DNA of 64,000 nt, from the NCBI GenBank assembly GCA_026874595.1, contig CM049322.1:44890840-44954839 (forward strand), in the 5' to 3' direction. Below the pieces are notes generated by a model. That model did no database searches, was not told where the DNA came from, and saw only the letters and a program-made list of their open reading frames with translations. The stretch comes from Sipunculus nudus (Eukaryota > Annelida > Sipuncula > Golfingiida > Sipunculidae). A program made the position numbers and the translations under genes. This document shows positions 1 through 13,640 of this stretch, one piece after another (position 1 is the stretch's first letter; every line of letters begins with the position of its first letter).

Positions 1-1125
1 TTTAGGATCAAGAACCAACTTCAGAAAATGTAGCTTATTACTGTAGTGAGTGTGTATCCAAAAGTCGAATGCGCTGGATTCTCTGTACAGCTGGACTGTC
101 TGTACGAGTTTATATGCAAGACTGACAATACACGGCTCGACCCTCGAGTTAAATCTCCTGGCCCGTCATTATAATAAGAATAGCAGTAGATTATAAAGTG
201 TAAGGACCACTTAAGTCCTCGAGCGCTGATTGGCCAGGCTGCGTCGGGTGGCTAGCCAATCAGGACGCGGTTATAAATCAGTGCCCGGGACTAGCGTGTT
301 TCCTCCGGGAGCGTGTCGTCTGCTATGATTAATAAATGGGCGTTCCAGCCCACTCAACCTAAAATGTAACCATTGTACTTGGTGCTATAAAGACCCTAAT
401 AAAGGGCAGACTAAAAGGCTAACAAGATTACACGGGCTTGGAGGGGAACCGCCTTCTGTGTTTGTTTCCCGGTCATTGACGTTTGATCTCATGCGCTTTC
501 TTCGCTTTACGAGTTGAACAATGCAGTCAGCTCATATTAATACATGTGTATCTGAAAGTCACAATGCGCCCGCTGTTAGCTTGACCCCTCCTGGGGGGTT
601 TAATGATACCCCCAGTAATAGGCCGGCTCACAGCTAGGAAAATATCACTGATTTCGTTTTATGATGTATGGCTTCGGTTTAATTCATGTATATCATGTCT
701 CAATTTTACCATGGTATTATTAGCTTTCATGAATAATACGACCTACCACCCTCATGTTGATTGAAGCCGATAAAGAAATGAAAAGAAATGTTTCAAATGC
801 TCATGCATGAACCTAGCATTTGATTAAGTAATAATTTATCGATTTGATGGACCAGCATGATATTATCGGTTGCTTTGAGCGGTTATTAAGATCATAATTT
901 TGATTATGAATAAAGTATTCTGTAACATATAATATAAAATATTACAACACGAAAGGTTATGAGTACATATCGAATGTGGAGTGACTTTATTGGTAATTCT
1001 CAAATGTTGTATATTCTTGATTAAGTCTATATATAATTCTCCTATAAAATAACTATACCCTAATTATAAATATACACATTCATAATTAACACGCTAATTA
1101 TGTTCCCTTCAAAATGAAATGAATA
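1..1125. other. Intergenic DNA, no coding signal
   Basis: Unique-looking AT-rich sequence with a GC-richer stretch at about 200-620. I see no exon on either strand. The GC-richer part holds a possible core promoter (separate entry). The remainder is short AT-rich text without repeats I recognise. Confidence 0.5.
227..305 (+). promoter_or_regulatory. Possible CCAAT/TATA core promoter
   Basis: An inverted CCAAT box (GATTGG near 228-233), a direct CCAAT at 256-260 and a TATA-like TTATAAAT at 271-278 lie close together in a GC-richer stretch. A start site would be expected near 300-308. The first ATG after it (325) opens only a 14-codon frame, so any transcript would be non-coding or have its coding part in a later exon. 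No splice donor stands out. This is motif-level evidence only. Confidence 0.22.
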
Positions 1126-1132
1126 CATATAT

Positions 1133-1181
<49 letters not shown>
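1126..1181. repeat. (TA)n microsatellite
   Basis: Alternating TA with one AA interruption, about 55 nt. It produces spurious Tyr/Ile reading frames on both strands. Confidence 0.95.
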
Positions 1182-1188
<7 letters not shown>

Positions 1189-2186
1189 TTATACTTATTT
1201 ATCCCTGCACTGGACGGCTTTATCTGCAAAAAATATCCTATACCGAGCCCTATAGGAGATCTGTCAGCTCCACTCCTCTCTGGCCTTTATACAATGCGTT
1301 GGTAAAACAGTTTACTGTGAATGCTGCAGCATTAAAATATAGATTATGTTTTAAATATTCCTACACGAACGACGAGATGTAATTAGATTGGATGGTACCA
1401 AATGCAGATGATAAAAAATGATCGAAAAATATACATATACGTATATACATATTATAAAATGAACACGTGAAAGTAAATACGTTTCTAATTGTAGTTTTTG
1501 ATTATATGGAAGAAAAAAGTGCAGAATTTTCAGAGCAATCTGTCATATTAACATTGGATAAGCAGCTTTTTTTATTCCAAGGTCGGTATGGGGAGGTATA
1601 TTTTTTTGCAATCAAGGGGTAAATATTCACTTATATTTGTTTACCGTGTATTGAATATTATAAAGCTTTTCATTATAGCGACGTTATGTTTTTTTTAACA
1701 ACAAGTATTTATATGAACTGTATTCAAGCATGCATGTATGAAGTTTGTGTGATATTGTTATATATAGACTTAAAAACCTTACGGAATAAACTTGTTCAAA
1801 TTTATTTAAATATTCAATGTTAATATGAAATATTATACATTTTTTTACAATCTGGGGCAGTAACGCCGGGTTTTTTTTTAGATCTAATGAATCCGGCCTC
1901 TTTTTTTTTGTTACTTTACACTATTTAAGAAATAACGATCATCTGTATACATATTTTTTTTGGTAAGGGGGCAGGGATGTATGGGTTGGGGGCTGTATCT
2001 ACTTTTTTATACTCTGTCAAATTTTCAAATAGTTTTTTGTGTCACTGTTCTGTTGGTCAGAAATAAACCTGTTGATCTCGTCTAAATATATACTTAATCA
2101 TATACTAATAATTTACTGCAGTTTGCACTAATAATTCATAATTCTTTCACATTCCATGGCAATGTAAATGTTAGCAGAATTACAAA

Positions 2187-2760
2187 CATTTCCTGTATAC
2201 ACTTGGATGCTCAGATCTAATCACCTGGTTTGTAGGAATTATCACATGTTAATTCCCCCTGTACTTAATCATAGTTTGCCGTCAATTTCTCTATCCACGG
2301 GAGGGCCACAATTAACACAAAAGATGAAGGAATCTAAAACATTTGTATGTAATCTTCTTCATCAGCATATACATAGACATATACCCGGTTTTCATTATTA
2401 TTATGTACCTAGGTATTATGACAATTGGGTGTTGGATATTTATCCTTAATAGCTTCAACATTTCATTCTTTAATTCAAAACTGCTTGAGACATTAATACT
2501 AATAGCGCGAATGTTACGTCTTAGCCGGCCTTGATCTTCGCTGATGAGTTTGTTTGAAGTAACCACTGCGGGGATTCAGTGAGCGATTTGACAGTCGTCA
2601 AAACAATAGCGGCCAATGCTTGTGAGACGAAGACATTGGACTCAGCGCCCCATCTGGTCCTGTAAAGCCCACATTTGTATGAATAACCCATTGAGACTCA
2701 ATTTCCAAAATTTGCTCATTACGGCCCCTCAGTTGATATTATCGGGTTGTCATCATTATA
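2187..2760. repeat. Duplicated non-coding block, copy 1
   Basis: This block recurs at 3813-4378 in the same orientation at roughly 90 percent identity by eye. The right half (about 2500-2700) is much richer in GC than its surroundings and contains a SOX-type AACAAT core (CAAAACAATAG). No frame is conserved between copies: substitutions and indels fall without codon rhythm. It reads as a duplicated regulatory-type or low-copy repeat rather than a gene. The two copies are separated by about 1.05 kb that includes a pentanucleotide repeat. Confidence 0.8.
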
Positions 2761-2794
2761 CAAGGAAGTATAAATTCATTGCTTGTATAAAAAA

Positions 2795-3060
2795 ATAATA
2801 TAATATAATATAATATAATATTATATAATATAATATAATATAATATAATATAATATAATATAATATAATATAATATAATATAATATAATATAATATAATA
2901 TAATATAATATAATGAGATATAAAACAACATAATTCAACAAAATATAATATATATTATAATATAATATAATATTCTATAATATAGTATAATATAATATCA
3001 TATTATAAAATATAATATAATATTATAATATAATATAACATACTATAAGGTCATGTTATA
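2795..3060. repeat. (TAATA)n pentanucleotide array with degenerate tail
   Basis: Perfect TAATA units run from about 2797 to 2918 with one slip near 2820. They then decay into imperfect AT repeats to about 3060. It lies between the two copies of the duplicated block. Confidence 0.93.
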
Positions 3061-3812
3061 TCACATAATATATACATATAACACGTTTTGTTTAAAATTT
3101 TATCTTTTAAAAATAACAGTGACTCCAGTTTTGAAAGTACAAATGAAAGCAACACCATGGTTGATTCAGGCGTGTGTTTTTTTCTAAGAATTCAAAACTA
3201 ATAAAGCTAAGCTAAATAAGTAACTGTATGTGCCAGTTGTATATGTCTTGTTACGTAATACTTGTATATTAACAGTATAGAGTAACAATGTAAATGTGTT
3301 GATACGGAGGGTAATTTATAGTAACATTGATGGAGGAGAGGAACTGATATAGGACTGTGCCCTGTTTTAACAACATCTTTGCTCTTTTTGTGATAAATAT
3401 TGTTAAACCAAATGAAAGACGGGAGCTGAGCGTGCACGGTTCACCTTATGCTTAGTAAACCTAAGAAAGCTAACATTATTAAACTATCTATCATTCACAA
3501 GCATCAGTGATTAGTTACTTCCAGTTATAGTTACACGCACACCGACATGCATGTATAATCGTTTGTACACATATAAATTATGTATATATAAATATAGCTG
3601 TGCACATTTTATTATGTATATATAAATATAGCTGTGCACATTTGTCATTGTATGTATAATTAAATATTTGAATGTCAGAGGATCGTAAATGTACATAAAC
3701 CTGTTGAAGATGATTTCTCATATTTATAAATATATGTTTTAAAAATGAATAAAAAAGGGAACACAGTCCTCATTTTTATGGCCTATAGTTAAATGGTTTC
3801 AGCTTGTCCCAA

Positions 3813-4378
3813 TATTTTCTGTGTACACATTCTCAGAACAAATCACGTTGGTGTCAGAATTAATACATGTTAATTCTCCCAGTACTCAATCATAGTTTGC
3901 CGTCAATTTCTCTATCCACGGGAGGGCCGCAATTAACACAAAAGATGAAGAAATTTAAAACATTTGTATGTAATCTTCCTCATCAGTATATACATAGACA
4001 TATTCCTGGTTTTCATTATTATTATGTACCTAGCTATTATGACAATTGGATGTGGGACATTTATCTTTAATAGCTTCAACATTTCATTCTTTAATTCAAA
4101 ACTGCTTGAGACATTAAATACTAATAGCGCGAATGTTACGTCTTAGCCGGCCTTGATCTTCGCTGATGAGTTTGTTTGAAGTAACCACTGCGGGGATTCA
4201 GTGAGCGATTTGACAGTCGTCAAAACAATAGCGGCCAATGCTTGTGAGACGAAGACATTGGACTCAGCACCCCATCTGGTCTTGTAAAGCCCACATTTGT
4301 ATGAATAACCCATTGAGACTCAATTACCATTGCTCATTACGGCCCCTGAGTTGATATGATCGGGATGTCCTCATTAAT
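3813..4378. repeat. Duplicated non-coding block, copy 2
   Basis: Direct copy of 2187-2760. The best-preserved part is the GC-richer right half (about 4125-4320), which includes the same CAAAACAATAG motif. The unique sequence that follows (4379-4730) is also GC-richer and has another SOX-like core (CAAAACAATGG near 4706), so the block may be part of one larger element. Confidence 0.8.
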
Positions 4379-4735
4379 ACGCGATAAATATCCAGATATC
4401 TTTGAAGTCCAGCACCCGCATTCCCAACCAAATGAGACCCATTCACGCTCCCAACACACAACTCTGCTGACTATTTTGAGTCCTAAATGCTAATGTTTCT
4501 AACCGGCAATAATTGGCCTCAGAACAAATGTTTTCCAGAATTAAAGCGCAGCTACAAATTCCCACAATTGTTCTCTGCTGATCCGTGACGAGGACAAAAG
4601 CCTGCTGTGTTTTCAGGGATTCTCCGCTATTGGATTTACTCGCGAAGTGCTCGTCCCCCGTGACCACCAGAGAATGACGTCTCTTATAATGCCATGGACT
4701 GCTGTCAAAACAATGGTTAACCTGATCTCGTGATC
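4379..4735. other. GC-richer non-coding island
   Basis: About 350 bases of complex, repeat-free sequence with much higher GC than its flanks and no credible exon. Short motifs resemble transcription-factor sites (GATATC/CAGATATC, CAATAATTGG, CAAAACAATGG). It directly follows duplicated block copy 2. I infer a conserved non-coding element; the sequence alone cannot prove this. Confidence 0.35.
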
Positions 4736-5042
4736 TCTTCCTCTGCCCCCTCGCTCTGTCCCTCTCTCATTCTCTCACCTTGGATGTAAGGTAAGCGCCT
4801 GCCTGCTACAACCTCTCTCTGCATTAATGATTGATTTTTTTCTCCCACACACACAAAACACACCTATACACATTCTCTGCCTCTCTCTCTCTCTGTCTCT
4901 TTGTCTCTCTGTCTGTCTGTCTCTCTCTCCGTCTGTTTCTGTCTCTCTGTCTCTCTCTGTCTCTCCCTCTCGCTGTTTCTCTTTCTCTGTCTCTGTCTCT
5001 CTCTCTCCCCCTTTATGTTTATGTCTTCCTCTCTTTTTGTCT
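4736..5042. repeat. Polypyrimidine CT/CTGT low-complexity tract
   Basis: Runs of CTCT, CTGTCT and TCTCTC for about 300 nt, preceded by a cytosine-rich lead-in. It gives spurious Ser/Leu/Cys frames on the plus strand and Arg/Glu/Thr frames on the minus strand. These are not genes. Confidence 0.9.
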
Positions 5043-6340
5043 TTAAATATAAATGCCCGACATAAACTCATTTTTGTTTAAATTTTTTTCCCTTGCCAGT
5101 AGTCTTCAGTGTCACATATATGACATAAACATTAACGAATTGAATTTATTTCTCAGCTCATATATAACATATTTTTTAATTGCATATCTCACCAATATCA
5201 CTAAAAATGTTGACTTGAACGAATGATTTCTCTGTTCAAACTACTTTTTTTATTTATTTGTAGGTATTATAAGTGTACATAATTACAATCACAACAATAT
5301 AGGGTAAATAAAGTGAATTCTGTATGCAATCATCTTCAACACTCGCACACGGGAGTGTGATTGCTACACACACAAGTCCGAGGTGCTTCTCTTGGGACAT
5401 ACCCGAATTAGACTTTGACACTAAATGTTGTCCAAATCCCAATATGTCCACTGTTGTTTTTTTTTTTTCATCCTGTAAGTGACAATATTTGCTCTCTTCG
5501 ACACTGCAGTTGTTTTTAATTTGTGTATACACATGTGTAAAGTGTTGCCGGTAAACATGCAAACATACGCAGAGTTATACACACGCATGCATGTACAAAC
5601 ACCTCTTAGACGCGCGTATATATGTGGTGCATGAATTTGGCGTATATATAGTTATTGTCTCATATATATATATGTATACAGAATTTCATTATTTTATTTG
5701 GAATGAAATGGTGAATTTGTATATATGCATTAATTGTCAGTATATAATAATCTTTATAATAATCCTGTATACCCGTATTCTTTACTGAACATATATATAA
5801 CTATGCAGTTTCTCAATGTGGTTTAAATTTAAGATTAATTGCAGCATATTCTATTTTTCTTTTTATACTGTATAACTTAATCAGTTTATACAAAGCATGC
5901 AGCAAGCGGACATATTAAAGTATCATGAATTTTAATATGTTTATTGTTCGGTATTATTTCAGGTGTGCAATTATATTTGATGTTAGAATATAAAGAATAT
6001 TTATAGTGTGAAGAATTCATGCACTCACACAGGGGTATCAAATGACCTGACACCACCACAAGCACCCATTTGGGTTGTCCATTTGGTTATTCACTCTAAC
6101 AAATAGTATTATTATTATGTCCAATACACACAATCGACCTTGGAAGAGGGTGGATTGATGGTGTCATTATGAATACCAATATACACATCATACTTTTTAC
6201 AGGGGTCAATATTTTAGGTACTAGAAGAAATCCGATCTCAAGGTAATATAGAAATTACAAAAAAATAATCGATAAATAATCGATCATTGGTCGTTTTTAT
6301 TTATAATCATCGATTATGATTTTATAACCAAGTCCTACCG

Positions 6341-6410
<70 letters not shown>

Positions 6411-8760
6411 TATGTGAGTATATATATATGTGTAATGACATAAATATATAACTAATATAATTATGAGGTTAATTAGATACAAAGGCAATATATACTGACC
6501 CACATTGCTAACCAGCTGGAGCATGGGATTAAGGCAAAAAAATAAGGTTTGGTTCTCAGGCACTTTTTTATTTAGAAATCAATGCAATTTAGAAATTTTT
6601 TTTACCTTTTTTTTATGTTTCGAATAAAATGTAATATGATCAAGGAAAAGCATGATAATAGCATATTTTTTTACTAACAATTAAAAGCACTACAAAACAA
6701 AGGAAATTTTATCAAACTTGTATTATTTTATCTTCTTGAATGAAATTTTCGAGCGGCTGGAGTTCAAAATTGGTAAGTTTTTATTGAATACCAAAATAAA
6801 AAATGTTGATGCGGGGGTTTTAATTTGATGCGGGCGGTGCCTGAGAAACTTAATTTTTATTTTTTTTTGGCTGATAAATTATTTATCATTGCATACAATA
6901 GTCATTTTCATTTTATTTTTTATTGTCTCGAAGATAAAAGAATGAAATTGGCACATTTAAGGTCAACCATGCAGATACACTCGTTTAATATGACCAATAA
7001 ATATGTTCCCATACATATAGATCGGACTTTTTGTCCTTCCTTAAAGTTGCCCATTCTCCTACCTTTTGAAAAAAAAGTATGTAATTTCAGGCTTCCTCTT
7101 TGTATATATTAATGATCTAAGGGTAATTTTGGGTATGAAAAGATCTTATAACGCCTTCGTGAAGGATGTATGAACTTGTTTATGAACAACATGTTTGTAA
7201 ACACAGCAATGTTGACAATCGGGAAAAGGAGGTAGGTTGCATATATATGCGGAGGCAGAAGGGTCACTTGTTGCAAAACGCCATTTGCAAAGCTCTGCAT
7301 GGCTTATCTGACTTGCTGCCAGAAGCCCTTGTTGAATTTGTTTTGATGATTTTGGCTCGCCGTCACATATTATAAACACGTTGGTATAAACAAAACAAGC
7401 AGCCTTAATTTGTGCGGTGATATCCACGCTTTCTTGCCTATTTATATAAAAGCTCCAAAGGATTACCTTAAATTTAATAAGGTCAGAGAGGTGATAGGGC
7501 CCCTTTAAGGCAAGAAAAGTTTTAAAATATACATATATTGATCAATTTCCGTTTATATTTACTTGGCATTGACATAATTTTCTTTTATCACTTAAACTCT
7601 ACCGGGAATTTGGTGTGAAAAATATTCATTTATTTTCATGGATTAGATCACTATATATATTATATATGTGCCAAGTAAGTGTCTATATAATAATTAGTTT
7701 ACGTAAAATATATTTGGTAGTTCAAAATATCTTGCATATACAACTGATAAAGTCAACCGATTGCGCTTGAGTTAATTGACCATAATTACTGTTTTTGAAC
7801 TACATACTTGATTGACAGGATGTGTATAATTTAGCCCTGATTATAGCTATATTACAATTTAATTTGGACTAAGCATGTATCATTATGATAAGTTTGACCC
7901 AATAAGTATACTGAGCAATTATTAAACTGGCTGTGTATAAATTTAAATCATAAAACCTAGGAAATATAAGACTCAATAGTGTATGCATGTTGTATATAGT
8001 CAAGGACTTAATTACTTAATTGCTAAGACGGTTAAGTTCATCTGGTCGGCCCGAGCATAGGTTGGAGGGTAATTACTTAATTATATGGAAGAACAACTGT
8101 AAGTATCGGATAATATAAACCCGAACGTTGCACAAACCCGGAGCCAGCAGTGATAATTGTTTGATTATATGTGTGGTCTTTTACTGTGTCTGCTAACCGG
8201 TTGTTATATTACAATTCACTGGGGGACACGTCATCATTTGCAAAAAAAAATATCAAATATACGTATATAGAGTGACCGCTTTTACATATATGTATGTATT
8301 ATTATAAATAGAACCTCTCGGTTATGTACATTCTTAAAGTTTTAACTGTATCTAAATTTGCCAAGAACATGAATTTGATCATGTAAATATTTATAATAAA
8401 TTTATTCAGAGGTTTAATGGTGAAACGAACGACTCCCTTTATTGTCAAAACAAGATCTTGTCAAATAATCTTTCGATAATCTTCGGATATTTAGAATATG
8501 ATCACCTATAATATCCCTATCTACACGAAGCCAGTTATATGATGAGAAAGTTAAAAGAAAACGTTTCTCCCAGAATACATACATGAAGGGCATATTTGGC
8601 ATTTATCTTTATTTAACCCCAAGAAAAAAGTTATCTCTTATTCATCTTCTATTAATCTTTGAGCTCATAAAAAGACAGATAAAAAGCATTTTAATTTGCG
8701 GCAAGAGGTCGAAAATACTTTTATGGTCGACTACCATTAAATGCAATGAGTAATTTGACC
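5043..8760. other. AT-rich intergenic DNA
   Basis: No exon, RNA gene or recognisable transposon end. A cluster of ATCGAT-containing motifs sits at about 6265-6315, next to a (TA)n tract. The rest is AT-rich filler with many short TATATA runs. Confidence 0.55.
6344..6407. repeat. (TA)n microsatellite
   Basis: Uninterrupted alternating TA, about 64 nt. Confidence 0.96.
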
Positions 8761-9145
8761 GGATAAAATCACTGCTGGTTCGCCAGTCTCTCTGCTGGTT
8801 TGGAATGCGTCCCAGGGGAGGGTGGAATGATCCCGCGCCGGACGATAATCTCGCGAGAGCTACAGCAGCGCTTTATCCTTACAGCCGCTGGGGGGACGCC
8901 AGCCCTCTCTACCCCTCGAGGGGGTGCCATAATTAGCGGTCATTACCCCCCTACTCCGTTGCATCACTGACATCGCTGTATTCATTACTAAGATTAGCAG
9001 ACCACTCCAGACGCGGATTAGGCTAAATAGTCCGCCCAGTGAATATTTGGTTCAGGGGGTCTGGTTGTCGGTGTAACGAGACTTTGTTCTTACCGCCCTG
9101 GCCACCAGGACAAATTACCACCGAATAAAGGCGCGCGCATGAATA
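8761..9145. other. GC-rich non-coding island
   Basis: A sharp rise in GC within AT-rich DNA, with complex sequence, no open frame of note and no repeat structure. It contains GATTAG/GGATTAGG-type homeodomain-like sites near 8990 and 9016, and a CCAGG/CCTGG-rich portion near 9090. Islands like this beside a gene-free stretch are typical of conserved regulatory elements; here that is an inference from composition. Confidence 0.35.
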
Positions 9146-10209
9146 TGCACCAGCTTAATATATCCTTTGTACACATTGTTAATTGGCTGTTGCGATACGG
9201 TGATTTGTTTTCATCAATATAATGTTAAGGTCTTTGTTAAACGCAGTCTTCAATAATAAACCGGATACTGTTGTTCTGTTGCTGCAATAACATTATGGAT
9301 TGACAACAAAATTAACTGAGAAAGAAAATGAGATAAATACATTAAAATGTTAATATAATATTAATATTATATATCCAATGACCTATTATCTTAATAGTAT
9401 TAAAAATATACTCACGACCAGCATAACCATTATAAGAATCACACATATAATTGTATTAATCATAGTAATTACAAAGATTATGATAAATAAGAGGAACTGA
9501 AACAGATTGATAATAATAATTATCAAATGTTTACTGTGATTTTAGTAGAAAATATAATAATGATAAGACAATAACATTATAACAGCAGAAGCAATAAAAC
9601 AACACTCTTATAACACCATTGTTTTCCCATACTACTATAGACTACATATATATACAACTAGGCCTATACTATACCGACAGTAATACCAGTAATGGCAGCA
9701 TCATTAGAAAAGACAAAAATAAGTATAAATATACACTATAAATTTTTTAACTTTATGGTGTTTTAATGGTGTTTTTTAATATTTTCTAGAAAATACGTTA
9801 AATATAATTATCACAACAAACGTATATTGATTGTGTATTAAAATATATGCCCGATGCTATGTTGAAATGCCCTCTTATAAAATGCATGTCACATGTAGAT
9901 ATTATACTTTCTATTTCTTTTATTCTTTAGCCTCCAAGAAGTAACACAGTGATAACCGTGTTATGAAAAACACTTATTAGTGTTATATAGTGGAACAATA
10001 TACAAAACAGGTATATATCTATATACTGCTGGTTATCTGATATTTATAATCTGTGATTATTCACTTATAAACCAATATTGAAATATATATTGTCTTATAT
10101 CGATAAACTGTTCATTTGTATGACATCCAAAACGATGCATATGTTTACTGGAGCAATTGTTTGTTTACATAATATTATATTTATAATGTTGTATGAAACC
10201 TAACTTTAT

Positions 10210-10248
<39 letters not shown>

Positions 10249-10480
10249 GTCAATGCATTTTTTATGTATTTCATATTTTGTGTTCGGTATTTTTCAATTT
10301 ATTACTATTATTATAACTGTTATTATTACATTTATTATTATTATTATTATTATTATCATAAAGTAATAATATAGTTGTTCACTTATGCCTACTTCATCGG
10401 GCATTTCACTCATTGAATCGGTTTAATCATATAAGTATTTTATCCTCTGAAAAAATAACATTTGAGCAAAAAGCTGAATA
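9146..10480. other. AT-rich intergenic DNA
   Basis: Strongly AT-rich, with TAA/TTA-rich simple sequence near 10314-10365 and a short (TA)n at about 10212-10245. No gene seen. Confidence 0.6.
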
Positions 10481-10489
10481 TATTATCGT

Positions 10490-10935
10490 CTTTGAAGAAC
10501 TGAGGCCGGTTTCTCCCGCATGCACGTGGCGGGCGGTTTCGGTGCGGGCGCGAAATACAGTGGCGGAAACCGTGGTGTCGTCTGCTGCGCGGTGCACGTT
10601 GTCGTCTGCTGTATGGTGGTGTCGTCTGCTCCATGTGGGGTCCCGGAGGGGGTCTTGTTCATTGTGCGTCTGAGAGGTCGTCGGTGATAAGACAGTGGCA
10701 TTTATAACCTCATTGCGAAGATTGGGAGCAATCAATACCGTGGCCGCGTTATGGGGCGTAATTAGTCATATCATGTACAAGATAATAGGGCTAATTAGGG
10801 ACACTCGGCTGGCGGGAGGTTGAACCTGCCGTCGTTTCGGGCTCTTATCGTGTCATCATTGGTGATTTATAGCGGTACAAACACTATTTATTGTCCACCG
10901 TCTAATTGCCGGGATTATTTTATAACTCATATTAA
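10490..10935. other. GC-rich island with homeodomain-type motifs
   Basis: The left part is GTCGTCTGCTG-rich, with three near-repeats around 10577-10630. The right part (10660-10935) holds several TAATTA-class motifs: GTAATTAGTC near 10758, GCTAATTAGG near 10789 and TCTAATTGCC near 10900. There are no splice-flanked exons. Frames of 60-100 codons cross the region on the minus strand but are mutually overlapping and compositional. Candidate enhancer, by inference. Confidence 0.38.
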
Positions 10936-11065
10936 AGATAAACGTGATAATACATGTTAGTATTTGACATGTATGCAGGGAGATGGAGTTACGGTTTACA
11001 TTCGGGATGCAAAGCTTGTTTCTGAAACATGTACATTTCTTGGAACATGATCTTAAGATTTATTT

Positions 11066-11071
<6 letters not shown>

Positions 11072-11125
<54 letters not shown>
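11072..11125. repeat. (TA)n microsatellite
   Basis: Uninterrupted alternating TA, about 54 nt. Confidence 0.96.
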
Positions 11126-11128
<3 letters not shown>

Positions 11129-11785
11129 ACAAAAACATAGTAACTCAAAAGATTATTATATTTAAAAAAGTCTTTAACAATAACATTATTTTAGACTTAT
11201 ATAATTATTCAAGGAGCAAGCCTATATTATTATACATCACCGTTGAATTTTTGACTTATAAATGCGTCCATTAAACGTCTCTGGAGTTCAGTTTATGAGA
11301 TTCTTCACCTTAAGTTGACAGAATACTTAAGGTATTGTTTTGTAGAATTAAAATATATCAATATAGTATGCAGGAACGCGTATTGTCAACATGTAGGCCT
11401 ATATCCTATAGGCAGATCAAGAGCTTATACTCAAGCCCGAGCTCCTATGTCCATTAACATGATTTCCGCGACCGACAATCCATCGTGCAATGCTTATTAT
11501 AATAATAATAATTATTATTTTTGATATTTCATAGTTATTTCCTTTATGTTCATTACAGTCCTGAGCGAGATGTAATATCGAGCGTCTTCTTCTTAGTAAA
11601 TGGGCCCTTCCAAGGATGATAATCTTCGTGAGATGATGAAGATAATAATAATTATAATGATTATATTTATAATAATTATTATATATTTACTTATATATTG
11701 ATATGTATAAAAATATAAGCCGATATATTTTTATTACATATTATATAATAATTATTATACTTTTATCTTTCATTTGCAGTCAAAA

Positions 11786-12320
11786 TTATCGCAGATACTT
11801 CAGAATAAAGCGTACTCTATATGAACTACCAACGTGCAGTAGGACTGCTGCATTAGCCTTCTGGCGATGAAGTATCACTGAGCCAGTATAAGCTTTTCTT
11901 GATACAGCAGAAGCTGCAGCAAAGACCCCGGGAGCTGGAACCACTTCGCCGTTGCCATGGTCCCTCGAGGCCAATCGAGCGCCGGCCATGATGGATCCAT
12001 AACCGTCGCTCAGGCCTCATTAATAGCACTCTCCCGGCAAGACTCAATTTGAGGCGCAGCGCCAGGGGTAAATGATGACACTGCGCGGTGATTGGGACGG
12101 ATGATGGCGCATGCGATAGACGCGGCTTTCAATTCGAGCTCGGCCGATAAGCCTTATTAAGCCATTTTCTCCCCGCTCTATTCTCAACGATAACATCTGA
12201 GATGAGTTTATTCGGGATGAACGCAGTGCCTTGGCCATTCCGGGGTCTCTAAGTCAAGAGCTATTGTCAATCATGGCTTCGTAATCTTCTGGGGCCAAAT
12301 GGCACCACGTTCATCAGCAA
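11786..12320. other. GC-rich non-coding island
   Basis: Complex, repeat-free sequence with CpG-containing stretches (about 11925-12130) inside AT-rich DNA. Three overlapping minus-strand frames of 64-67 codons exist here but have no splice context and no family resemblance. Candidate conserved non-coding element. Confidence 0.35.
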
Positions 12321-13429
12321 AACCGGATCAATGATACAGCCACTGGTCCAGTACTGCTTTAACTAAGGACAACAACACGCACCAGGCATTACTGCTAATT
12401 ATGTCTTTGTTTAAAATCGCCAATTCCTACACAGGTCCTTTCAACCTCAAACAATAGGTATAGGAATATAAAAACCACTGGGTATGTGTAGGCAATGGGT
12501 AACACATGTATCTTGTGTTATGTGTTTTTCCGATTCATTTGTTTGAAATCCGTCGAATCATTTGTTATGTAACAAGCTGAACATATATGTATCAGGATCA
12601 GATCCAGGATTTATCAAAAGGAAGGGTCAAACCCAAGAGGACCAATGATTAAAGCAAAAAAAAAAAAAAAGTTCCCTAGGTACCGGAAGTGGAGTCCAAG
12701 CCGCAAAAATTCGTCTGAAATCCTTAAAAAAAGGTTGGCATGCATTGCTGAATCTGCTTCTGATTATTTTTTAAACATTTTAGCAATTTCAAACTAAGGT
12801 AGTACCAATTTTGACTTGTCTTGTTATAAAATATCTAATATTGTTTCTTTAGTTCAATCTTTCAAAATCACTGATGAATCTGTGTCTGTGAAGACAATGT
12901 GCTGAGTATAACTATATTGAAATTTAATTTCTCAGAAAATTCCGAAACTCGGGCGTGAGGAAGGAAAATGTCACGCTGTCCTCTAGTCTGTCTCAAAACA
13001 AGTGAAGGTATGTTATGTTTAAAAAAAATGTTTTCATGAATTCAGAAAAAAATGTAACTAGAAGTGATCATCTAATTATACAATTTAATCAAGAATTCTG
13101 AAATAAGCCAGCAGTCAAGTTTTATTAATTTTAGACACCTTCAATTAATGATCTCCTTGCGTAAGAAGCCATCTTTGATTCTGCTGGTCATATTTTAGCT
13201 TATTCACATGACATTGTCTAACAGCAGCTGTAAAAGTTTACGTGTGATCAGTGAAGTTTAGACAGCCATAAGTGAGAATAAAAGTTAGGCCGATTACTCT
13301 GCATTTTAAATATATTTATTTCTTAAATATTGTTGAAGGCACACACACACACATTACATATACATACATACATATCACTTAAAGTGTCATTCGATGTTTT
13401 AGGGGTAACATATATAAGATCAAATGTCA

Positions 13430-13432
<3 letters not shown>
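12321..13432. other. Intergenic DNA with a possible degraded repeat
   Basis: No exon seen. The stretch near 12595-12730 (GGATCAGATCCAGGATTT... followed by poly-A and GGTACCGG) looks like a worn dispersed repeat, but its boundaries cannot be set from one copy. Confidence 0.3.

Positions 13433-13515
<83 letters not shown>
13433..13515. repeat. (TA)n microsatellite
   Basis: Uninterrupted alternating TA, about 83 nt. It directly abuts a degenerate MITE (13543-13640). Confidence 0.97.
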
Positions 13516-13517
<2 letters not shown>

Positions 13518-13542
13518 TATATTCGCCTTTTGACATGCCCTT

Positions 13543-13640
13543 GACGGTGGGCCTATTATTCACGACGGTTTTATTTTCGTAAAAAATCACTTCCCGCGAA
13601 TATCGTGAATTTAAAATCCTCGCGAACAAAATGACACCCG
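13543..13640. mobile_element. Degenerate short MITE of the ACTGTGGTTGCC family
   Basis: The left arm (GGTGGGCCTATTATTC then ACGACGGTTTTATTTTCG) and right arm (CGCGAATATCGTGAATTTAAA then CCTCGCGAACAAAATG) are imperfect reverse complements. They match the terminal arms of the better copies at 23451-23882 and 33389-33795. The interior is almost absent, so this is a nearly pure palindrome. Confidence 0.55.

Noticed and set aside
4775-5081. Arg/Glu/Thr-rich and Ser/Leu-rich frames of 70-98 codons
   Set aside because: Compositional products of a CT/CTGT low-complexity tract on opposite strands.
10413-10735. Overlapping frames of 64-102 codons on both strands
   Set aside because: Four mutually overlapping frames over one GC-rich island, with no splice sites and no recognisable domain.
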